64,000 nt of DNA from Treponema sp. (GTDB taxonomy: Bacteria > Spirochaetota > Spirochaetia > Treponematales > Treponemataceae). Made by a program: the position numbers and the translations under genes. Below the pieces are notes generated by a model. That model saw nothing but the letters and a program-made list of their open reading frames with translations, did not search any database and was not told where the DNA came from. Below, in pieces: positions 52,070-61,475 of this stretch (position 1 is its first letter; every line of letters starts with the position of its first letter). The stretch spans positions 124,001 through 188,000 of the forward strand of contig JAEEYO010000015.1 in NCBI GenBank assembly GCA_016288205.1. The letters are read 5' to 3'.

Positions 52070-52702
52070 ATGGCAAAGTCTAACAACTCCTACAGCAAAC
52101 CGGATTATTGGTCTCAGAAAGCCTTTCAGGAAGGATATCCCGCCCGCAGTGTATACAAGCTGCAGGAAATCGACGCGAAATTCGGGATGCTGAAAAAAGG
52201 GTATACGGTCCTTGATTTGGGATCCGCACCCGGAAGTTGGACCACATGGCTCTTGCGCAAACTTGAAAATTCTGGTAAACTGGTGTCGGTGGATTTGAAT
52301 CCGCTGGCTAAATCCGTCAAGGGTGACAATCTTATTTTTTTCCAGGGCGACTTGCTGAGCGAGGAGATTCGTTCCCAGATCAAGGCAAACGGCCCCTACG
52401 ATCTTGTTGTCTGTGATGCCGCGCCGCTTACAACCGGCAACCGTACTGTTGATACGGCAAGATCAAGGGCACTTGTGGAAATGGCCATCTATTATGCTGA
52501 CAAGATGCTGAAGCCCAACGGCAATTTTTGCGTCAAGATTTTTCAGAACGGCGATCAGCAGAAGGAACTCCAGAAGATGCGGGAGATTTTTACTACCGCC
52601 AAGGGGTTCAAACCGGAAGCCTGCAGAACGGAGTCCTTTGAGACCTATCTGATCGGGCTGAAGAAAAAGGCGAGGGAACCTGAGAAGCAGGACCAGCCTT
52701 AA
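52070..52702 (+). CDS. rlmE: 23S rRNA 2'-O-ribose methyltransferase RlmE (FtsJ)
   Basis: 210 residues. SAM-binding LDLGSAPGSW and the catalytic K-D-K-E set at K30, D116, K156 and E191. Methylates U2552 in the A loop of 23S rRNA and aids late 50S assembly. AAGGGT precedes the ATG. Followed after 32 bases by the peptidase gene. Confidence 0.93.
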   Translation: MAKSNNSYSKPDYWSQKAFQEGYPARSVYKLQEIDAKFGMLKKGYTVLDLGSAPGSWTTWLLRKLENSGKLVSVDLNPLAKSVKGDNLIFFQGDLLSEEIRSQIKANGPYDLVVCDAAPLTTGNRTVDTARSRALVEMAIYYADKMLKPNGNFCVKIFQNGDQQKELQKMREIFTTAKGFKPEACRTESFETYLIGLKKKAREPEKQDQP

Positions 52703-52734
52703 AACTTGATTTTGGTGTTACGGTATATATTAAG

Positions 52735-53919
52735 ATGAAACAGAAGCAGAAACCTTTGTTTTCTAAGGAAATTTGTTACACGAAAAGACTCAGGGTCAGA
52801 ACCCACGTGAAGTTCATAATGACATGCTCCATATCATTGTTCTCGGCAATGACACTGGCGCTTGGAACCACGGCCGCAGTCATCCATCACAACAACTACA
52901 GCGGACAGGGCGGCGGAAACATCGACTTTGAGATAACGGAGCTTCTTCCACAGACGGGTGCATACGAAATCTCAGGATCAGACGACGACAACGGGGAGAA
53001 CGTGGAAAGTCTTCTTGCGGTAAATTCAGACGAGGACATCGTGCAGGACACCACCGACCAGACAGACGGAGAGCTTAATCCGGAGCTTGACGCGGAGAAC
53101 CCGGACATCATAGCCGAGGAGATTGCCCCGGCACTTCCGGCGGAGGACATAGCGGAGAACTATGTTGAGACCTCCCTTTCATACAAGGTCTACAGGGTAA
53201 AGACAGGAGACACAGTAGGCGCGCTCGCAAAAGATTTCGGCGTGACCCAGGACACCATTTTCTCGGTCAACAGCAACGTGATTACATCCGCCATGAGCCT
53301 CAGGATCAACAGCTTCCTCAAGATTCCGTCCACATCGGGAGTCCTCTACACGGTACAGAAGGACGGAGAGACGCTTGAGTCCATCTGCAAAAAGAACAAT
53401 GTCGAGACAGCGAAATCCGAAGAGGCGAACCACATCACTGCCACGGAAAAACTCAAGAACGGAACCACGGTGTTTTTGGTCGGCGCAAAGATGGACCGCG
53501 GAAAACTGCTTGAGCTGAGCGGAGAACTGTTCAAGAAACCACTCCACTCCGCATATTACATCTCATCAAGATACGGATGGCGCATCAGTCCGTTTGACTC
53601 ATCACGTCGCACCCACCACGGAGGAGTTGACATGGCTTGTCCGAAGGGAACCTCAATCTATCCGACGAGCGAGGGAAAGGTAATTACGGCGGGATGGAGC
53701 GGCATCTACGGAAACTACGTGATTGTCCAGCATCACTCGGGATACAAGTCCCTCTACGGACACATGAGCCAGATACTCTGCAAGAAGGGAGATTACGTCT
53801 ATACAAACAACGTAATAGGAAAGGTCGGAAGCACAGGTCAGAGCACCGGCCCCCACCTGCACTTCACAATCTACAAGAACGACAAGGCGATCAATCCGGA
53901 GACCAAGCTCGCCCTCTAA
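52735..53919 (+). CDS. LysM and M23 peptidase-domain murein hydrolase
   Basis: 394 residues. Membrane anchor or uncleaved signal (about 28-50), acidic low-complexity linker (about 70-130), a LysM domain (YRVKTGDTVGALAKDFGVTQ, about 140-190), a second LysM-like repeat (about 205-255) and an M23 metallopeptidase domain with zinc ligands in HHGGVD and HLHF plus LYGHMS. Cuts peptidoglycan cross-links or activates amidases in cell division. Confidence 0.92.
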   Translation: MKQKQKPLFSKEICYTKRLRVRTHVKFIMTCSISLFSAMTLALGTTAAVIHHNNYSGQGGGNIDFEITELLPQTGAYEISGSDDDNGENVESLLAVNSDEDIVQDTTDQTDGELNPELDAENPDIIAEEIAPALPAEDIAENYVETSLSYKVYRVKTGDTVGALAKDFGVTQDTIFSVNSNVITSAMSLRINSFLKIPSTSGVLYTVQKDGETLESICKKNNVETAKSEEANHITATEKLKNGTTVFLVGAKMDRGKLLELSGELFKKPLHSAYYISSRYGWRISPFDSSRRTHHGGVDMACPKGTSIYPTSEGKVITAGWSGIYGNYVIVQHHSGYKSLYGHMSQILCKKGDYVYTNNVIGKVGSTGQSTGPHLHFTIYKNDKAINPETKLAL

Positions 53920-53925
53920 AAGACA

Positions 53926-54897
53926 CTAATTTTTCAATGTACCGTTTTTGCGGAGGAATTCAAAGACCGAATCCTTGCCTATGAAGTGAAGGCATCCCGC
54001 GAAAATAAAAGTCTCGCCGCCCTCGTTCAGGCATTTTTTGATTTTGTCGGCCCACGCACGGTTACGCTTGGTAAGAAGCTGCTCGTCATATTTCTTCGAG
54101 TACTCCTCAAATTCAGGATCCTTATCCATTCCGGAAGTCTTTTCAACCTCATCATTTCCAACCTCATCGGCACGCAGCACGCCCTCAATGTCTCCGGCAA
54201 TGTAAGCCTCGTAAAGCGTGTTGATGTAGAGATTGAAAATCGTCGGATCCTCAAGTACCGTCAGCATGGATTTCAACACGGCAAGCTGCTCCTCATAGGT
54301 CCCGAACTGCATTACGTCAATCTGAAGCTGCAGAGTGTCAAGTCCCTCCCATGAGCGGCCCTTCTCCCTCGCTTTGTCCATAAGATATTGGTCAACACCC
54401 TTGGAGGAGTCAAGCCCGCAGCTGGAATACTGGAATACGGATACAGTGTCCGTCAAAATCCAGGGCTCGTAAATGCCAAGAGGACGCGCAATCGACTCGT
54501 TGAGCACGGAAAAAAGAATCTCACGCTCCTTATCGCTCAGCTGGTCAATTACATTCTTTCCACGAGCACGCATCGCGCTGGCCAAAAGGGCTTTCACAAG
54601 CTCCCCCTGCAGTCTGCCAAGATCCTCGGAGGAAAGCTCGGCCACAAGGCGGTCAGAGTTCTCAAAGTCCGTCATTATCTGCTCGGGAAGCGGATAAAGT
54701 CTCTCGTCACCCACATGGATTGTTCCAAGAAGATGCACCGTGGAGGGATTTCCCTTCGAGTCGGTTCCCTCAATCTTCCAGTACATCCTGTCCTCGGTTT
54801 CCGGGATGGCGACCGAAGTTGTCTTGCATGAGACTGTGAAAAGGGAGACAAGCACAAGAGCGACCACAAAAATCATGCCAAACCTAAACTTTTTCAT
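53926..54897 (-). CDS. TraB/GumN-family lipoprotein
   Basis: 323 residues. Lipobox LFTVSC after a hydrophobic N-terminus, then the TraB/GumN signatures HLLGTIHVGDERLYPLP and, near the C-terminus, FAGCLHFIGKDSVFEFL, with the conserved Gly-His pairs. The family resembles Tiki-like metalloproteases; activity in bacteria is uncertain. Placed on the periplasmic side of a membrane by the lipid anchor. GGAG before the start. Confidence 0.85.
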   Translation of the reverse strand: MKKFRFGMIFVVALVLVSLFTVSCKTTSVAIPETEDRMYWKIEGTDSKGNPSTVHLLGTIHVGDERLYPLPEQIMTDFENSDRLVAELSSEDLGRLQGELVKALLASAMRARGKNVIDQLSDKEREILFSVLNESIARPLGIYEPWILTDTVSVFQYSSCGLDSSKGVDQYLMDKAREKGRSWEGLDTLQLQIDVMQFGTYEEQLAVLKSMLTVLEDPTIFNLYINTLYEAYIAGDIEGVLRADEVGNDEVEKTSGMDKDPEFEEYSKKYDEQLLTKRNRAWADKIKKCLNEGGETFIFAGCLHFIGKDSVFEFLRKNGTLKN

Positions 54898-54970
54898 AAT
54901 TTTTCTCCATTCATTTCTTTCTATATAATAAGTATGTGGAAAGATTAATGCTTTTCCCCGCGAGTGTCAA

Positions 54971-54999
54971 TGGACAGGACTTTAAATATGTGCTAGAAT
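54971..54999 (+). promoter_or_regulatory. Promoter of the hydrolase-fold gene, leaderless type
   Basis: TGGACA (54971-54976), spacer 17, TAGAAT (54994-54999) preceded by TGC (extended -10). The -10 ends six bases before ATG 55006. Confidence 0.55.
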
Positions 55000-55005
55000 G
55001 GGAGC

Positions 55006-55896
55006 ATGAGTTTCAAATACCTCCTTAAAGAATCCTTTATCAAGACATGGAACAAAATCAGCGGCGGCGGATACAAGAAAAAGTTTTATGAGACGCTCGC
55101 ACACCCGGAGCCGGTGGAGGAAGTTCCCTCATATTTCTACAAGAGATTCACCGTACAGAAAGTGATTTTCGACGGACAGCCATATTTTACGATCAAATCA
55201 AAGAAAAGAACCTCGGACTGCGCCATACTCTACATGGCCGGAGGAGGAGGACTCGCAGGCCCCACGGAGAATCATTTCAAGACTCTAGCGAGACTGGCCG
55301 ACACAAGCGGTGCGACAATCTGCCTCGCAATCTACCCGCCGGCGCCCGAGCACAACGTCCGTTTCGCACTCAGATGGCTCCAGAAAGTCTACGCCAACCT
55401 GCTCAAAGACTTCAAGTCGCACAAGATAATCCTTGCCGGTGACGGAACAGGAGCGAACCTCGCGCTAAGTCTCTGCTCAAGACTCGCGAACAAGCCCGGA
55501 AGAATCGTGGCGATATCCCCCGCTGCCGGACTCGGACTGAAGGACTGCCGTGAGCCGATGGAAAAAGCTGAGCCGGGAGACCTCTTTTTGAGCATGGAGT
55601 CGCTTGACCTGATCTCAGAAAACTGGGTCGGAAACGTACCCCCCGAAAGCCCCGATCTCCAACCCTCTGCAATTGATTTCACCGGTTTCCCGCCCGTCCA
55701 GATTTTTTACGGCACGAAGGAAATCTTCTATCCGATGATGGGAACCCTGACCGCAAAGATTGAGTCCACGGACACAGCCCTTGAGATCCACTACAAGAAC
55801 ATGTGCCACTCATGGGTCCTCATGCAGGACATCCCCGAGGGTCGTGCGGCCGTAAAGCAGATTGCGGCGTTCGTTGACAAAATGCTCGTCAGCTGA
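55006..55896 (+). CDS. Alpha/beta-hydrolase-fold protein lacking the catalytic serine
   Basis: 296 residues, closest in form to the hormone-sensitive-lipase branch (alpha/beta hydrolase 3). The oxyanion motif HGGG is MAGGGG here, the nucleophile elbow GDSAG is GDGTG (145-149) with Gly147 in place of Ser, and the acid position lies in FYGTKEIFYP without an Asp. A His near the C-terminus (MCHSW) remains. So it is probably not an esterase by the usual mechanism. No signal peptide. 3' end overlaps the next, convergent gene by eight bases. Confidence 0.75.
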   Translation: MSFKYLLKESFIKTWNKISGGGYKKKFYETLAHPEPVEEVPSYFYKRFTVQKVIFDGQPYFTIKSKKRTSDCAILYMAGGGGLAGPTENHFKTLARLADTSGATICLAIYPPAPEHNVRFALRWLQKVYANLLKDFKSHKIILAGDGTGANLALSLCSRLANKPGRIVAISPAAGLGLKDCREPMEKAEPGDLFLSMESLDLISENWVGNVPPESPDLQPSAIDFTGFPPVQIFYGTKEIFYPMMGTLTAKIESTDTALEIHYKNMCHSWVLMQDIPEGRAAVKQIAAFVDKMLVS

Positions 55897-56605
55897 TTTC
55901 CTGTCCCTGCTTTTCCGAGGGAATCCTCAGAAGCTTCTCGTTCACGAATTTTCCCACGATCTGTATGGCGGGCCCCAGGGTAAGAGCCATTGCGACCGAC
56001 CCGATCAACGCCGTGAGTATGCTGATTCCGGTTCCCAGGCTGACGAGAATTCCTATCAGCACGGCACTAAGGTCATAGGCAATGCGAGAGACCGCGACGG
56101 GAATCTTCCCCTTAAGTCTCTGGCTGATTATGAACGCAAGGCCGTCGTATGGAGAGAGCCCCAGATCCGCGTTCATGTAAAGGGATGCCGCAATCACGAA
56201 GCAGAGGATGCCCAGCACGAAAACGACAATCTTCGCCCAGAGAAATTCCGGCTCGGTGCAGATCCGTCCCAGAAGCGGAAAGCACGTCCTCCAGACCCAG
56301 CGGAAAAAATCCACCGTGTAGCCCACGAGAACCATATTGGCTAGGGTTCCGAGACCGATGAGCCTGCGGTTGAAAATGATGACCAGAACGAAAAGGACTC
56401 CGTTCAGACAGAGCTGCCAAGTGCCGAGTGACCATCCCAGCCGCGTGGAGATGACCGTGTTCTGGAAAGTGTACGGGTCGGTTCCCCAGTCAACCTCAAC
56501 CAAAAAAGAAAGGAAAAACCCCATCAGAAAAATGCCGATAATCATTATGAGGAATTTCTTTCCGAACTGAGGGACGAGCAGAGATTTAAATCTGTCTGAC
56601 TTCAT
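55889..56605 (-). CDS. YczE/YitT-family membrane protein
   Basis: 238 residues, about five to six membrane segments, with the family phrases WGTDPYTFQN, GLSPYDGLAFIISQRL and ALTLGPAIQIVGKF. Function of the family is not known; some members are near transport or lipopeptide genes. Promoter at 56642-56670 and AAGGAAG before the ATG. Confidence 0.8.
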   Translation of the reverse strand: MKSDRFKSLLVPQFGKKFLIMIIGIFLMGFFLSFLVEVDWGTDPYTFQNTVISTRLGWSLGTWQLCLNGVLFVLVIIFNRRLIGLGTLANMVLVGYTVDFFRWVWRTCFPLLGRICTEPEFLWAKIVVFVLGILCFVIAASLYMNADLGLSPYDGLAFIISQRLKGKIPVAVSRIAYDLSAVLIGILVSLGTGISILTALIGSVAMALTLGPAIQIVGKFVNEKLLRIPSEKQGQEIS

Positions 56606-56641
56606 GTTTTCTTCCTTATAAATAATTCAAATTTATGATGA

Positions 56642-56670
56642 ATTATAATACGATATGAGTCTTAAATCAA
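56642..56670 (-). promoter_or_regulatory. Promoter of the YczE-like gene
   Basis: Minus-strand TTGATT (56665-56670), spacer 17, TATAAT (56642-56647). Confidence 0.65.
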
Positions 56671-56728
56671 GGGTTCGGAAAAAATGCCTTTAAATTGCAT
56701 TAAAATGTAAATATTTTTTCAATTCAAC

Positions 56729-56757
56729 TTGATAAATCGCAGATGTTGATGTATCAT
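56729..56757 (+). promoter_or_regulatory. Promoter of the second chemoreceptor gene
   Basis: TTGATA (56729-56734), spacer 17, TATCAT (56752-56757), about 20 bases before ATG 56777. Confidence 0.6.
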
Positions 56758-56776
56758 TTAAGAGAGAGGTTATGCC

Positions 56777-58654
56777 ATGGAAATTGAAAAAAAGAGACTT
56801 CCGAAGTCAGTTTTAATATGGATGATCGGTGTCGCCATTTCTCCGAATCTGTTTTACGTGCCGTTCTCAGTCTTCGTCGGTGCAATGACGCTCAAGGAGT
56901 CCCTTGAGTTTTTCGCATCCCCGCTGGTCTGGCTTCTCCTGATTTTTGAGACAGCCATACAGATAGCGGCCTTCATCTTCATAAACAAGCAGGTGGATAA
57001 TGTGGACGGCAGCAAGGAGTCAACGGACCGCTTCAACAGCATTGTGAAGATTCTGGAAAAGCTCGTCATAGTGTTTCCGGTATTCTCGTTCTTCGCCACT
57101 CCCACCGCATTCTATTTTTTCACGAAGGCGCACGGACTGACATTCGCGGCTTTCAACGGCAAGTCCATCCTGCCCTACAGCCTCGTCATGTTCCCCGGAA
57201 TAGCGTTCGAGACATCCCTTCTTTCATACATCAGGTTCATACAGACTTTCGAGCGCAACCTCACATGGCTTCCGTTTGAGAAGCAGCACACGACGATGAA
57301 ACTCAACGAGCGCATTATGGTCGCCCTTTTATTCGCACTCGCGGGGGTTGTCCTCCTCGCACTCGCATGCGTCATGGTTCCGGCAAATCTCTCGCAGGAA
57401 AAAATCGGAGGCCTGATTCTGGGCAAGATGGTTCCCCTATGCGCATTCGGCAGCATAATGACGATGCTTGACATCTACCTGAACATAAACGACATCAGGA
57501 GCGGCATACTTGAGCTCAAGGATTTTACCGACGCTCTCTCCGCCAAGGACTACACGAAGCACAAGCTGGACATAATCCTCAGGTGCGAGCTCGGCGAGAT
57601 GGTGAACGACCTGAACGAATTCCGCGATGACACGCAGCTGATTCTCAAGAGCTTCCAGGATTCGGCGAGACATTCGGAGGATTCTGCCGTGGAGCTGGAG
57701 AACAGCATGAATTCCGCGTCAAACAGCGTGAGCAACATAGTCAACTCAATCTCATCGGTCAAGCAGGAGATGGACAGCCAGTCTACGGGCGTTGCGGAGG
57801 CGAACTCATCCACCACACAAATCCTTGACAGAATCAGCCAGCTGAACGACAGCGTCTCGGAACAGGCATCCTGCGTGAACCAGTCATCCGCCGCGGTAGA
57901 TGAGATGGTCGCAAACATCAGGAGCGTCACCCAGATTCTTGAGAAAAACACGGAGACAGTGAACAAGCTCGGAAACGCATCGGACCAGGGACGCAAATCG
58001 GTACAGAGCGCCGTACTCACAGCGGACGGAATCATACAGGAATCGGCTGGTCTCATGGAGGCGAGCAAAATCATCCAGACCATCGCAAGCCAGACAAACC
58101 TTCTCGCCATGAACGCGGCCATTGAGTCAGCGCACGCGGGTGAGGCAGGACGTGGATTCGCCGTTGTCGCGGATGAAATCAGGAAGCTGGCCGAGCAGTC
58201 CAACAACCAGGGAAAGGCAATCAACCAGAGCCTAAAGCAGCTCTCCGCATCAATCGCAAACGTCTCGGCGACCACAAAGGAAGTCCAGAAGAACTTCGAG
58301 GTAATCTACGACCTTGCGCAGACCGTGCGGAATCAGGAGAACGTGGTGATGGACGCAATGAGCGAACAGGCATCGGGAAACCAGCAGGTGCTTGAGGCCA
58401 TGAAGCGCATCAACGACTCCACAACCGAAGTAAAGGACGGAGCGACGGAAATGCTTGCGGGCGGAAAACAGATTGCAAAGCAGATGAAGATTCTGACCGA
58501 GGCGAGCCACACGATTGACGAAAAGATGAACATAATGTCCGGCAACATAGAGCAGATTACGTCCGCGATGGAAGAGGTCTCAATCTCCACCTCACAGAAC
58601 AGGGAGGACGTGCAGAACCTCTCCGAAAAGATGAAGGGATTCAAGCTGAGCTAA
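56777..58654 (+). CDS. Methyl-accepting chemotaxis protein with multi-pass membrane sensor
   Basis: 625 residues. The N-terminal 250 residues hold about six membrane segments (around 12-34, 46-70, 95-120, 130-155, 175-200, 210-235) and no sizeable periplasmic domain, so sensing is probably within or at the membrane. The signalling domain carries [25 protein letters not shown] around the tip. GAGAGAGG precedes the ATG. The partner genes cheA, cheW, cheR are not in this window. Confidence 0.9.
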   Translation: MEIEKKRLPKSVLIWMIGVAISPNLFYVPFSVFVGAMTLKESLEFFASPLVWLLLIFETAIQIAAFIFINKQVDNVDGSKESTDRFNSIVKILEKLVIVFPVFSFFATPTAFYFFTKAHGLTFAAFNGKSILPYSLVMFPGIAFETSLLSYIRFIQTFERNLTWLPFEKQHTTMKLNERIMVALLFALAGVVLLALACVMVPANLSQEKIGGLILGKMVPLCAFGSIMTMLDIYLNINDIRSGILELKDFTDALSAKDYTKHKLDIILRCELGEMVNDLNEFRDDTQLILKSFQDSARHSEDSAVELENSMNSASNSVSNIVNSISSVKQEMDSQSTGVAEANSSTTQILDRISQLNDSVSEQASCVNQSSAAVDEMVANIRSVTQILEKNTETVNKLGNASDQGRKSVQSAVLTADGIIQESAGLMEASKIIQTIASQTNLLAMNAAIESAHAGEAGRGFAVVADEIRKLAEQSNNQGKAINQSLKQLSASIANVSATTKEVQKNFEVIYDLAQTVRNQENVVMDAMSEQASGNQQVLEAMKRINDSTTEVKDGATEMLAGGKQIAKQMKILTEASHTIDEKMNIMSGNIEQITSAMEEVSISTSQNREDVQNLSEKMKGFKLS

Positions 58655-58683
58655 AAAGATAATGGCGGGAAGTTGACGCGGGC

Positions 58684-59277
58684 TCAGATTTTTATGCGGC
58701 CCTGAAAGCTTCTTGCCAAAGTCACTTTGTCAATGTACTCCAGGTCTCCGCCCACGGGAAGTCCGCTCGCAAGCCGGGTCACAGTGCAAGGAGCGTCCGA
58801 TTCCGCAAGCAGATGCTGTATGTAGAGCGCGGTGGTGTCTCCCTCGACCGTAGGATTCGTCGCGATGATGACCTCACGGATTTCCCCGCCCCTCACTCTC
58901 TCCACAAGCGGCCTGATTCTGAGCTGGTCTGGCCCCACGCCGTCAAGAGGAGAGATTACGCCTCCAAGGACATGAAACAGCCCCCTGTACTCATTCGAAT
59001 TCTCAATCGTGGAAACATCCTGAGGCTGCTCCACCACGCACAGAAGGGTCCTGTCCCGGCTCATGTCGGAACAGATTGGGCATGTCTCGCTTTCAGTCCA
59101 GGATCCGCAAATCACACACGGACGGATTTTGTCCTGCAATGTCGCTATCTGCCTTGCGAAACGGTCCATGAAGATTCGGTCGGCTTTCAGAAGATGATTC
59201 GCAATCCTCGCCGCTGATTTTTTTCCTATTCCCGGAAGCCTTGAAAAACTTTCGGTGATTTCATCCAGTGCGTTCAT
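58684..59277 (-). CDS. recR: Recombination mediator RecR
   Basis: 197 residues. Helix-hairpin-helix (FSRLPGIGKKSAARIA), C4 zinc finger (CVICG...CPICSD) and Toprim domain (LCVVEQPQD; TNPTVEGDTTALYI). Works with RecFO in gap repair. ATG 59277 shares its A with the ybaB stop (TGATG). Last gene of dnaX-ybaB-recR. Confidence 0.96.
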   Translation of the reverse strand: MNALDEITESFSRLPGIGKKSAARIANHLLKADRIFMDRFARQIATLQDKIRPCVICGSWTESETCPICSDMSRDRTLLCVVEQPQDVSTIENSNEYRGLFHVLGGVISPLDGVGPDQLRIRPLVERVRGGEIREVIIATNPTVEGDTTALYIQHLLAESDAPCTVTRLASGLPVGGDLEYIDKVTLARSFQGRIKI

Positions 59278-59585
59278 CAACCGAGTCCCGGTATGTTCAT
59301 TCCCGCGAGCATGGGACCGAGCTTCGTCTTGATTTCTTCCTGCACGTTCTCCACCGCAGCATGATGAGCCGCCTTGATTAAATCCTGAAGCATGGGAACG
59401 TCACGGTTGTCCACGCAGATGGGATCAAGCACAAGATCCACCATCTCAAACTTTCCGTTGAGGGTCACAGTCACCATGTTTCCGCCGGATGAACCAGAGG
59501 CACGCACCTCGGCAAGCTGCTCCTGAGCGTTCTCAAGCTGTCCCTTCAAGTTCCCGATGTTCTTTATCATTTCAAATGGATTCAT
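59277..59585 (-). CDS. ybaB: YbaB/EbfC nucleoid-associated protein
   Basis: 102 residues; MNPFEMIKNIGNLKGQLENAQ, GNMVTVTLNGKFEMVDLVLD and a C-terminal helical part. DNA-binding dimer that shapes the nucleoid; in Borrelia the relative EbfC controls gene expression. Nine bases after dnaX and coupled to recR. Confidence 0.93.
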   Translation of the reverse strand: MNPFEMIKNIGNLKGQLENAQEQLAEVRASGSSGGNMVTVTLNGKFEMVDLVLDPICVDNRDVPMLQDLIKAAHHAAVENVQEEIKTKLGPMLAGMNIPGLG

Positions 59586-59594
59586 ATTTTCCTC

Positions 59595-61409
59595 TTACTG
59601 TCCGATGAGTCTGCCACGGAAAATGTCCTTTATCATAGCGACATCCTCAGGAAGCACAATCTCCTCGTTCTGTTTTATCTCCTCTTTCAATGTAACAGAA
59701 AAAGCGATTTCTTGTCCATATACATTTGAAAGATATTTGCAAATCTTCGCGCTGCTCGTCCTCAGCCGTTTCAGGTCAAACTCAGTGGGAATCGTGCATG
59801 ACACACCGGCTCCGTTTTTCACCCACACCGATGTTTTTGCGACCAGAGCCCCCACGAACGGATCCCTCTCGGAAAAATCATTTATAAGCGCGGCACGCAC
59901 CTTATCAATGTCGGATGAGTCCACGGGTGCACTCGGAAGAATCTCCGTAACCGGCTCCACTTGATTTCCCGCATCAGAACTCACAGGCTTTGAATCCGTC
60001 TGAGTCTGTTTCACCGTCCCTCGGTTTTGAAGCGAGCGCATAAAATCACTCAGGTCAGGCGGCTCCTCACCCTCAGGCGCATCCTGATATTCCGACGCAT
60101 CATCATCCGGTCCGGGCAAGGGCTCTTCCATGAAATTCTCTTCCGCAGAGAGATTCGGGATTGCTGAAGAATTTACAGGCGGTTCAGCTCCGCCATACTC
60201 AAAAGGGCGGTTTTCAGTTCCCTGTCCGTTTTGCGCACCCGCATTTATGGTCCTTGAAGGAGCAGCGTTCGTAAGCATGGGACGCACGGCATCAAGGGCA
60301 CGCTTAACCTCCATCGGCGAAACGTAATCCTTGAGCCAGCACAATCTGCTCACGGCAAGCTCAAACTCATAGCGGGGACTCAGGGAGTAACGTATGTCGC
60401 GGTAGAGCTGCATGAAAATTGAAAGGGCTCGCTCAATCTGCACTCCGTTCCATGACGAGAGCACGTCCTTGCTGAACCTTTCCGCAGCCTGTCCCAGAAG
60501 GGATTCCTTCGTGATGCCGCTTTTTATGAGAAGAAGATTCCTGAGGTAGTCGGTGCAGTTCGTAATCAGCTGCTCGATTGAGACACCGTTCTGAAGATAT
60601 TCGTCCAGCTTCACAAGGGCCGTGGATGAGTCGCCCGCAACGCAGAGACCAAAAAGCTCGTTCAGCCTGTCCACTCCCACAAGCCCGAGTTTGTCGCGGA
60701 TTTTCTCATAGGTAATCTCACCGTCGCTGAATGCCGCAACCTGATCAAAGAGCGTGTAGCTGTCGCGCATACTTCCGGTGGACTCACGCGCAATCCAGTA
60801 AAGGGCCTCATCCTCCGCCTTGATTCCGATTTCCGACGCGGCAAGGGCAAGCTGCTCCTTCACCTTTTCAATGGGGACGAGACGGAAGTTGAACTGCTGG
60901 CACCGGCTCTTGATTGTGGCCGGGACCTTCTGGAGCTCGGTCGTGGCAAAAATGAAGATGACGTATGGCGGCGGCTCCTCAATTGTCTTGAGAAGGGCAT
61001 TGAACGCGCTGTTTGAGAGCATGTGGACTTCATCGATTATGTAGATTTTGTACTTGCAGGAATTCGGAGGGAACATCACCTCGTCCTTAATCTGCCTGAT
61101 GTCGTTTACGCTAGTGTTCGAGGCACCGTCTATCTCAATCACGTCCATGGAAGAGCCGGCTGTGATTTCCTTGCAGGCGGGACATTCTCCGCATGGCGTG
61201 GCGGTTGGGCCTTTCTCGCAGTTGAGTGCCTTTGCCAAAATGCGCGCGGTGGAAGTTTTTCCGCATCCCCGGGGACCTGAAAACAAATATGCGTGCGCAA
61301 TCTTCTTTGATTCGATCGCGTTCTTCAATGTGGCGGCAACAAATTCCTGCCCGACAAGATTCTCAAAACTCTGCGGCCTTCGTCTGGTCGCCGTTACTTC
61401 ATAAGCCAT
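59595..61409 (-). CDS. dnaX: DNA polymerase III subunits gamma/tau
   Basis: 604 residues. AAA+ clamp-loader domain with GPRGCGKTS (45-53), the four-cysteine zinc module (about 62-80), IIDEVHMLS and the SRC region IKSRCQQFNF. A proline- and acid-rich linker (about 375-500) leads to a tau-like C-terminal domain. No ribosome site; a promoter ends five bases before ATG 61409, so a leaderless mRNA is likely. I saw no clear slippery stretch for a gamma frameshift. Confidence 0.94.
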   Translation of the reverse strand: MAYEVTATRRRPQSFENLVGQEFVAATLKNAIESKKIAHAYLFSGPRGCGKTSTARILAKALNCEKGPTATPCGECPACKEITAGSSMDVIEIDGASNTSVNDIRQIKDEVMFPPNSCKYKIYIIDEVHMLSNSAFNALLKTIEEPPPYVIFIFATTELQKVPATIKSRCQQFNFRLVPIEKVKEQLALAASEIGIKAEDEALYWIARESTGSMRDSYTLFDQVAAFSDGEITYEKIRDKLGLVGVDRLNELFGLCVAGDSSTALVKLDEYLQNGVSIEQLITNCTDYLRNLLLIKSGITKESLLGQAAERFSKDVLSSWNGVQIERALSIFMQLYRDIRYSLSPRYEFELAVSRLCWLKDYVSPMEVKRALDAVRPMLTNAAPSRTINAGAQNGQGTENRPFEYGGAEPPVNSSAIPNLSAEENFMEEPLPGPDDDASEYQDAPEGEEPPDLSDFMRSLQNRGTVKQTQTDSKPVSSDAGNQVEPVTEILPSAPVDSSDIDKVRAALINDFSERDPFVGALVAKTSVWVKNGAGVSCTIPTEFDLKRLRTSSAKICKYLSNVYGQEIAFSVTLKEEIKQNEEIVLPEDVAMIKDIFRGRLIGQ

Positions 61410-61414
61410 AACTC

Positions 61415-61443
61415 ATCATACACGAAACCAAAAAAAATCGCAA
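61415..61443 (-). promoter_or_regulatory. dnaX promoter, leaderless type
   Basis: Minus-strand TTGCGA (61438-61443), spacer 17 with T8, TATGAT (61415-61420); -10 ends five bases before the dnaX ATG. Confidence 0.55.
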
Positions 61444-61475
61444 GGGAGAGAAATGCCTGCAACCCCTTCTAACTT

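Noticed and set aside
59595-61409. Programmed frameshift for a short gamma product in dnaX
   Set aside because: No A-rich slippery heptamer with a following stop was seen near the end of the AAA+ region.
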